This document shows positions 56,955 to 64,000 of a stretch of DNA of 64,000 nucleotides, piece by piece. Source of the stretch: Gonatopus flavifemur (taxonomy: Eukaryota; Arthropoda; Insecta; Hymenoptera; Dryinidae); NCBI GenBank assembly GCA_018340375.1, contig JAFFJZ010000001.1, positions 67,510,001-67,574,000 on the forward strand. Reading direction: 5' to 3'. The notes beneath the pieces are model-generated. The model saw only the letters and a list, made by a program, of their open reading frames with translations. It was not told where the DNA came from and searched no databases. Positions within the stretch are counted from its first letter, which is position 1, and every line of letters begins with the position of its first letter. The translations under genes were made by a program, and so were the position numbers.

Positions 56955-57485
56955 TAGTGTGTTTCTCTTCAAATTCACGAAAATAATTTACGTATCAATC
57001 TGCTGTCAAAGTTTTTTGAATGATTGAAATTTTTTTTCAAAATAAATGCATTTTCATTATGTATTTTTTATTTGATTCAAACAAATTTCTCCAGATGGCA
57101 AACCTTAACCTTTGTCACAAGTTCGCATTTCCCTTTTTATTCGCAAGCATATCGTTATAATCTTTCCAACGGAAAGATTTTCCTAGAATTTTCCTGAAAT
57201 GAAACTTCAAAATTTTTTTATTCAGTTTGTAAAATTCAATGTGCGACTTTTGGGAAGTTCATATTTTCTTTCTATTCTTTGTTAAGTATTCAGAATTTGT
57301 CATCCATTTTCGAGTAAAATTCAACAGGAATTCGAACCGTTTTATCTTTATTACAAACTTAAGAAGAATATTCTTAAATTTTCAGAAATACTCTCAGATT
57401 TAAGAAAAAATTCTGAAATTTTTATTCAAAATCACTATTTTAATAATTTAACTCAGAATTAAGTAAAGACGCCCCTGATTCCGAA

Positions 57486-57582
57486 TGGTGAAATTTCTGA
57501 TCGAATATCATTGGATTTCATTGAAACCTATCAATTTTCCCATTCGTCAATAAGATTTTATGGATTATTTGTAACAGGGATG
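57486..57582. repeat. Dispersed repeat, copy 2 (ATTTCTGAT...AATATCATTG)
   Basis: Same order of words as 16673-16795: GTGAAATTTCTGATCGAATA, CATTGGATTTCATTG, TCAATAAGATTTTATGG, TTTGTAACAGGG. Confidence 0.5.
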
Positions 57583-57732
57583 TAACTCTATCGTTCCTCG
57601 TCGTATTCTATAGAATTTAACAGGGTGTATGGGGTTTTATGGAGAAATTCATATAGGGAATTTTACGATAAAATCACATACATTTTGTGAGGAATTTTAT
57701 AGAACATGATAAGGAACGATAGAGTTCTATCG
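57583..57732. repeat. Inverted-repeat element of about 150 bp (ACTCTATCGTTCC ends)
   Basis: ACTCTATCGTTCCTCGTCGT and TTCTATAGAATTT at the left face TTTTATAGAACATGATAAGG and AACGATAGAGT at the right. A short non-coding centre lies between. Confidence 0.6.
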
Positions 57733-58451
57733 TTTATTAACACTGTAATTTTTCAAATTCCGTATTCAGAAACCTCATTGAAAACTATAGGGAAATTTAT
57801 TGTTTGGAATCGATCTTTATTGGGAAAAGCCTCTTTTGCAGAAGAATTATAATCACAGTTGTGAATCAAGGACTTTTCGACTTGTTCTTCCGGAAACAAA
57901 TATAGTCAGAATTGCAGGATCAAATCTTTTTTTTCTGAAAGGAATGATCGTGATTCCAAATAAAAATTTGTAGCACTGAAAACACAAAAGATGTTGAACC
58001 TTCTGAGTGTAAATAAATTCACTCAAATTTACTAAATGTTGTTTGAAAATAGAATAAGAATAGCTGAGATTCGAAAAATCTCATGATATCGATATTTTAT
58101 ATACAATTTGTATATAGCTTTTATTGATATTTTATAGATTTCGACAAAATTTCTATTAAAAAACTCGTTATTGTGAAATATCGTGCATCGCTATATAATT
58201 TGAAGCATTAATCCCAAAGAAATTCGTATAGTCTTAGAAAATATCCTTTAAGAAATATTCAATTTTAACTGTTTTTTCCTCCGAATGGATACTGAATAGT
58301 CGTCACTTCAAAATTATGGCACTTCTGTGTCCTTTTTAATTTAAATTTTCCCCACGAAAGCTTAAAGAGCGATATAATGAAACCCAAATAAATTTTCAAT
58401 CAAGCGTTATTTCTTTAATTCAAATCGACAACCTTTTACAGTACCATTCTG
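57733..58451. other. Non-coding; GTGCACGATA-type fragment at about 58080-58200
   Basis: GATATCGATATTTTATATAC and GAAATATCGTGCATCGCTAT belong to the dispersed repeat also at 755-862. No gene is visible. Confidence 0.4.
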
Positions 58452-58737
58452 CACGGAAAGACCGGGTCTATTGATATTTAGAAAGAATTTATCAACGTTT
58501 AGAAAAATGACTGTCAATTTAGGGAGAAAAATATTCTTAGTGAGTCTACCAACAATTCTTAGTCAAAATATTAACAGTTGATACTTTCATTGGTATATTT
58601 CACAGTAAAACTATCAATTGCAAATACATCGACTACGAATCTCGAGTAGAGTCACTAAAAATATTTTCCAGCGATCCTCGGTTTCCCTCAATTGACAGTG
58701 ATTTTTAATAAATATTAATAGACCCGGTCTTTCCGTG
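58452..58737. mobile_element. CAC...GTG MITE with long TIR and TG target repeat
   Basis: It starts CACGGAAAGACCGGGTCTAT and ends ATAGACCCGGTCTTTCCGTG; the perfect part is about 21 bp and extends with few mismatches (TGATATTTA / TAAATATTA). TG is duplicated (58450-58451, 58738-58739). The well-kept ends suggest a fairly recent insertion. Confidence 0.85.
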
Positions 58738-58739
58738 TG

Positions 58740-59914
58740 GGCCTTTATGAAATCTTTTATAATATTTTATATAAAACAGGAAACATAGAGTTGTTGTTAA
58801 AGTTCAAGAATACGTAACACGATTCGAATCTAACGGTAGAAAAGCGAATAAGCGGGCAAAGAGTTCTAAAGCGGAGACGCACAACGGATCCTTGATACTC
58901 GGAGAGAAGGGTTTATTTCACGACCAGAAGGAATATTTGATTGATCGACTTATCTCTAATGAATGAGTCATCTTGCATAATAATTGGCCAAACTAACACA
59001 ACTTGCTGATAGTTATTTTAAAGCATTAGGTCAGTGGATGTGCTGCTCGAACGTCGAAGTTGTATCTGATTGGCCAAAATGAATAGTGTGTCTTGCAGAC
59101 ATCGAGGTTAAAAGCGGTTGCCAGAGGGGAACTTTTTTATAGGTTACACACTTTTGGCAATCCACTACAAATCTGAGAAAGGATGCAATGCCAATATTAA
59201 ACTACTGTAAACACTATCTAACCACAATCAATATAGCGGTTTTCAGATGAAATTACTTTCATGTCGTATCAAAGTGTGCAAATATTGCATAAATATTGCC
59301 ATATTCGCAAACAAATAGAAACTGAATCTATTGTTCGATGATAAACGTATTCAAAAGGCAGTACACAAATCTGTTTTTGGCTAGCCGATCGTCATAGCTA
59401 TGACTAACGGATGAGATTCTTCGACGGAAGGATTTATCAAAAGTTCCTCACTTTCATTCGCACTTTTCTTTTCTATTAGATCTATATCTGACTGAATAAC
59501 GGTGCCTTTCAATTTTGTTGTGGCTTTCGTTCACAAATATTGACAAAATGAAAGATCAAAATAATGAGTTCGTTTTTGTAGAAATCGGAATTGAGATAAA
59601 TCGTTGATCAATAAACATTCCATTTATCAGACTGCCAGCGGAAGTTATCGAAGATCTACAAAATAGAAATATATACTCCCTAAATTTGAATCAGTGAAAT
59701 CTCACTGTTTTCGTGGATGGGATCAGGGGAATTTCACTGCTTAAACGAGAAATAGTCCCCGAGTGTGCAGTTAAAAGTACTGCTCGCTAATTAAATCCCC
59801 AAATCAGTTGATATTCGCTGCTTCTGCAGCGTGTATGCAATATCTTGGAGTGATAGCGTGTGATTAGCTCTTTTCAGGCCCTAAGGAGGCTAGAGCCGCA
59901 CACTATAAAAAATT
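58740..59914. other. No gene recognised
   Basis: Mostly unique-looking, with CpG-containing text around 58790-59110. I could not define an exon. Confidence 0.4.
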
Positions 59915-60520
59915 GCTTCCTAAATTCCATATAAATTCATGTGAAGCAATTAACATATACATTTTGTATTAATTTTCAAAAATTTTCTGACTTTTCATAT
60001 GAAACTTTATGATATCTCATACAGAATTATGATTTTTCATGCATTTTCATCTGAATTTTAAAACATTTTACAGTAAATTTCATGAATTTGCGATTGAACT
60101 TGATTTCAATCAGAAGTTTCAGAATGTTCATATTCATCTGATATAAGAAATTTAAGACTATTTTTTACACTGCACGATATTTTATAAAATTCAATAAAAA
60201 CTTGATAAAGTTAATATAAAAAATATCGATACCTTGAAGTATCGTGCATCTCTAGACGGGGCCTCATCAAGCCCTGACTGGGCTGCACTGTAAAAAGTTA
60301 TCAGAATTTTCCTGTATATATCAACCAGAGAAGTCCAATCACTAATTAGGAAATCAATTATCCGATGAATTTATGTTAAATTTCCCATAAATTTATCTGA
60401 AAATTCCAAACTCTATGAGATTTTTCCCAACAGTAAATTTCCTAACAAGTTCGGGAAATTCCTAACGCATATACGTGTTAATTACTTAACATAAATATAT
60501 AAGAATTTCTCCACAGACGT
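59915..60520. repeat. Cluster of dispersed repeats (copies 2 and 3 of the 54.9-kb family)
   Basis: About 59915-60130 repeats AATTCCATATAAATTCATGT, GAAGCAATTAACATATACAT and related text. About 60310-60520 is an inverted copy (TTCGGGAAATTCCTAACGC, GTTAATTACTTAACATAAAT). Between them, 60165-60258 is a GTGCACGATA-type fragment (ATCGATACCTTGAAGTATCG). Confidence 0.55.
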
Positions 60521-61451
60521 TTTTTACAGTATTATTTAGATTACTCATTGCATTTATATAAATAAAATGCATAGAATTTCTTCCCGATACGGGATGCTGT
60601 GTATTGTTATTAACAAAACTCCAAATAATTTCTATTGTCCAGAACGAATTAACCGATTCAAGCGCTACTCACTTCACAATCCGTAAGTATTCACTAATCG
60701 AATTATTTATGTATAAGTTTTAGATAATTGTACTACATACAATTTTGAAAATTTATCTACTCAGGACGTGAAAGAATATCCATCAACCAAGAAAATTCTC
60801 GCTGTGTGAATATTTGTACACACTGTAAAAAGTATGGGAAGTTTTTCCTCACTTCAGTGGTAGATATTCCACCTCTTGATCGTAACCACCCGAACAGTTT
60901 TGAAACCCGTGTCAGAAATAGAAATATTGATAGGAAATTAGATTATAAATTTAGAGGAAATTTGAAAAGTTGCAGCATAAAAATAGGAGTAGGAAAGATG
61001 GCGGGTAGATATGAAGGATCAATGTTTTGGAAAACGATACAACGGGAGTTAGAAAATCGTTAATGCAGGTAAAATGTGTATTAACCTGAATTCAGGTTTC
61101 ACACGGTAATAGATGAAGATGAGGTAGTTGATACTCGAGATTTAACTGACAGTGTAGATATTCCACTTGTTGATCGTAAGGAAATTGCTTTTTGTATCAA
61201 AATATGGAGTTTTTCTTCACTTGCGAGGAACTATTCCGTTTTTTTGGCGTGGAATCCTCTAAAAAGTGGGGAAATACTACACCAAATCAGGATGAAAGTT
61301 CACCCTGATTCATAGTGAAACTGTGCTGCCACCTAATGTTGGAGATAAATTGCGGCAGCGTTTTTACAGCGAAGTCTTCGTCTGTTTTATGTACTTCACT
61401 TCGCCACTCTTTGGATCATTACACTTATTTTTCATTATTTTATGGTTAGGG
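60521..61451. other. Unassigned sequence with an 85-codon ORF
   Basis: The frame at 60806-61063 includes CTHCKKYGKFFLTSVVDIPP then LDRNHPNSFE. A similar VDIPLVDRKEI word appears about 340 bases downstream (61157-61187), so this may be a decayed, partly duplicated mobile-element gene. I do not recognise it. Confidence 0.3.
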
Positions 61452-61890
61452 TCCGTCCATCATCTACGTGGCCAATAAAGGGGGAGGAAAGGGTAAGATA
61501 AAGTGCTACGTTGGGCTACATGGGGGAGGGGGGGGGGTCGGTTCCAAACTACATGATTTCTTATTTATCCTGAAACTTGGAAGAAAATTCTATATAAATA
61601 TCCAGACAAATGATCCATTTGAATATAACCTAGATATATCTTTGATTGAATTGAATAAGATTCTTCTTGATCCAAGTAAATTTCTTTTGAAATGAGAGGA
61701 ATTCAATTGAAATAGAATAAATCTTTAATTTCAATTAATTAAAATTTTATTAGGTTGATATTTGAAGAAAAATTCATTCGATTGAAAATGATTTAGTTGA
61801 ACGTAAAAAACTACATTCCCACGTGGGGGGTGGGGGTGAAAAAAAGGCACGGTAGAGCTACATGGGGGGAGGGGGGTTCCGTTAAATTAT
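61452..61890. repeat. Repeat with GGTCCGTCCATC start and duplicated poly-G blocks
   Basis: GGTCCGTCCATCATCTACGT resembles a common end of insect non-autonomous DNA elements. GCTACATGGGGGAGGGGGGG-like blocks occur at about 61517 and 61857. TTTTATT/AATTGAA words fill the middle. The right end is unclear. Confidence 0.45.
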
Positions 61891-61943
61891 GATTCTCTCA
61901 TCAAAACAAAATCTGAACTGAAAATCAGGATTTCACTACAACG

Positions 61944-62634
61944 CACAGTGGGAAATTTTGGTGCATTCATGGACAAAAATCAGCCTACAACTCAATTTTC
62001 ATCCGATGCTGATGAATTCCATTTCAGAATACTCAGAAAGGGTTCCCCTTGAACGTATCACTGCGGCATTTCCGTAATATTGAACTGAATTAGAGGAGAA
62101 TTCGAATCGAAATTGAAAAAGAAGATTTGGTGAACGAGTGAATCATTATTTATCTAAAAAGAAACGTTCTTCCTGTTTTACGTGACGAAACATATTTCTC
62201 CACATGGAAGTACAAATACTTGTGATGGAGAAGCACAAAAATGCTATAAAAATCTGATAGAAATTACATAATCCACCCAAAGATCAAGAATTTTTGTGAA
62301 TATAAATAACTTCTTTAAAATCAAAGTTGGTTATTGGATAGCAGAAAAGACTGAAGAAAACTGGGACAACTTTATATAGCTCCTAACTATTGAAAATTCG
62401 AGAATTTTCATTATTAAAAAGCGATATTTTGCAGTATCGATGTTTTTTCATTGAAAATTTATCGAGTTTCTGTTGAATTGTATGAATATCGGATTGTTCC
62501 AAACAAAAATGCCGCAGTGATACGTTAAAGTGGAACTGTTTCTGAGTATTTTAAAAGGTAATTCATCAGCATCGGATGAAAATTGGGTTGTAGGTTGATT
62601 TTTGTCAATAAATACACAAAAATTTCCCACTGTG
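61944..62634. mobile_element. CAC...GTG element with about 160-bp inverted arms
   Basis: It starts CACAGTGGGAAATTTTGG and ends AAAAATTTCCCACTGTG. The left arm (to about 62105) and right arm (from about 62480) are inverted copies: TGGACAAAAATCAGCCTACA, TTTTCATCCGATGCTGATGA, GTATCACTGCGGCATTT. Flanks are CG and CA. The 380-base centre includes a GTGCACGATA-like fragment (62395-62490). No coding frame. Confidence 0.7.
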
Positions 62635-62715
62635 CAACGCCTATAAAAAAAATTGCTGAAAAGGCGAGAAAAAATTTTAATGGAATTACTTTGTTTTTGC
62701 TAAAATTGAAAAGTT

Positions 62716-62941
62716 GGCTGTAGGGAGAAGGCAAATTTGCTAATCGAAGTTTATATAAAGAATAGTGGATTTTTCGCTGAGTTCGTTAAAAATTTGCTGT
62801 CACAGTGAACTGGATTGCTGAAACAGCAACGTAATTAACTAAAACAGCAGAGTCACGTCTTAGCTGTGAAAGTAAACAGTTTTGTACGAACAACCAATTT
62901 CTTTTGTAGACGCTATATTAGCAAACTACTTTCCTCTCCAT
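62716..62941. repeat. Decayed GCAGCAAA-type element
   Basis: GTAGGGAGAAGGCAAATTTG at the left faces ACTTTCCTCTCCATGTA at the right. TTGCTGTCACAG, ATTGCTGAAACAGCAA words inside tie it to 27250-27619. Confidence 0.45.
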
Positions 62942-63254
62942 GTATAAATACTTCTGCAATAGAATTCATGTTTCCAGATGAAGCCACTAAATTAGCAGGT
63001 TAAGTGAAAATGTGACTGACAGTACCAGACAATGTAGTAAAAATATGTGATTCAGTAAAAATATAGTAATTATTGAAACATTTCTTTTTCTTCCTATATT
63101 CAGACGAGATATTGAGGAATTATAAAAATTCTTATTTTTCCCAATATTCGATCATGCGGTCGTTTTGAGTGACGATTTGAACTTCCTGCATATCAACGGA
63201 TCAGGAAGAAAATTGAACTAACCATGAATCAAGTCAAGATAACATATAATACCT

Positions 63255-63344
63255 CCCAGATGGCACAAGAGTTTTAAAAGAACCAATAATGAATACAATA
63301 TATTCATGAAGAACTCTTCGAGAAGTCTTGTTGTGCTATCTGGG
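63255..63344. mobile_element. 90-bp CCCAGATAGCACA MITE (copy 2)
   Basis: It starts CCCAGATGGCACAAGAGTTT and ends TTGTTGTGCTATCTGGG, with ATATTCATGAAGAACTCTT near the centre as in 50718-50805. Flanks CT and TT differ by one base. Confidence 0.75.
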
Positions 63345-64000
63345 TTGGCCCGTTCATATTTAGCGACATTAGATTTCTCAGGGTTGATTTAGAGTATGAA
63401 AACTGATTCATTCTTTGAAAATAAAAAAGTTCAGTTTTGTATAGGAAAATTTTGAATTCATTTTTATTAAAATCTATTTATTTTATAAATTTAAATAATT
63501 AATCTGATGAAATTTAGGTGAATTTGTATTCGAAGAGGTTGATTAAAACTATTTACTCATAGCATTTACTCATAGAATAATCCAATTTGGAAGAACAAAG
63601 AAGAATTCCCCTGTTCAAAAGAATTTTTATCCTCTCTTGCCAAAATGGATATATTCTCTCAAAAGATGATAAAAGGGGAAAAAATCAGTCTATAATACAA
63701 TCCCTCTTTTCCCAACGAGCCTAACGAAATAGTATCTACTGAAAATATACTCAGATAACATTCTGATGTATTTTGTAAAATTTAATCAGATTGCAGTATT
63801 TTTTCGAACCATCGTGTCATATGCTGATATTGAAAGTATATAGTTCTGAAAATATCCAGTTAATGAGAACATGAAACACATTTTTTTATAAGAACAACAA
63901 GCAGAGAAATGTATAATAAAATTTATTAGATTTGTAATAACCCTGATAGCTATCTGATATAATACTGATCATTATACCCTGCTAAAAATTTCCCATAGAA
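63345..64000. other. No gene recognised; element end at the window edge
   Basis: AT-rich non-coding sequence. At 63977 CCCTGCTAAAAATTTCCC looks like the left end of another CCC...GGG element that continues beyond the window. Confidence 0.4.

Larger units (their letters stand above)
55726..57477. mobile_element. hAT-type element, non-coding, 1752 bp
   Basis: It starts CAGGGACGTCTTTAAGGG and ends TTAAGTAAAGACGCCCCTG. An 8-bp flank ATTACGAA (55718-55725) matches ATTCCGAA (57478-57485) with one difference, as expected for an old hAT duplication. The end resembles the small hAT at 18325-18648. Inside are a foldback (about 56080-56954) and the element 56140-56772. No transposase remains. Confidence 0.7.

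Noticed and set aside
60806..61063. 85-codon ORF with a CTHC-like start
   Set aside because: Too little to call a zinc finger or a gene; described only as unassigned sequence.
1..64000. CRISPR array, prokaryotic operon, phage or plasmid features
   Set aside because: No regularly spaced direct repeats, no ribosome-binding-site-led gene runs; splice signals and transposon types are those of an animal nuclear genome.

Overview
This window looks like AT-rich insect nuclear DNA. A hymenopteran is my best guess, from the CGA/ACG/TCG-rich codons of the one host gene and the mix of mariner, hAT, MULE and non-LTR elements. There are no operons, prokaryotic ribosome binding sites or CRISPR arrays. I can support one host protein-coding gene: a single-pass membrane protein with leucine-rich repeats (LRR) and a fibronectin-III-like region, in two visible exons at 51274-51601 and 52044-53957 (+). 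Its first coding exon was not found. I see no convincing tRNA or rRNA gene.

Most of the rest is transposon-derived. Coding remnants are: an apparently intact mariner (12125-13410, 345-aa transposase with all three catalytic Asp); two dead copies of a second mariner family (5069-8125 minus, 41298-42861 plus); three fragments of one non-LTR retrotransposon (about 880-1935 minus, 29810-30375 plus, 33250-36240 plus); a MULE-like transposase tail (54475-54770); and a hAT-type element (55726-57477) plus a small fresh hAT MITE (18325-18648).

The commonest sequences are small inverted-repeat elements without genes. Two groups stand out. Group 1 begins CCC and ends GGG; group 2 begins CAC and ends GTG. 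Both usually sit between 2-bp direct repeats that are not always TA (AG, TG, TC, AA, AT, TT, AC, CA seen). Because related copies of the host repeats lie in the same window, several insertions can be compared with their own empty site. The clearest case is a nest at 44497-48432, with up to five levels of insertion. Many interiors are built from diverged copies of one short word in both orientations (for example CAGTACTGGCA, CCAAGCTTGG, GCAGCAAA, AACGTTC).

Layout: 0-8.3 kb retrotransposon tail, MITEs, a GC-rich foldback and mariner copy I; 8.3-12.1 kb mostly unique DNA; 12.1-13.9 kb intact mariner and a MITE; 15-29 kb foldbacks and motif-rich elements; 29.6-36.2 kb retrotransposon fragments with insertions; 37-42.9 kb motif-rich elements and mariner copy II; 44.5-48.4 kb the nest; 49-54 kb the LRR gene and small MITEs; 54-64 kb MULE and hAT remnants, dispersed repeats and inverted-repeat elements. 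All boundaries were read by eye, so ends without a stated target duplication may be off by tens of bases.
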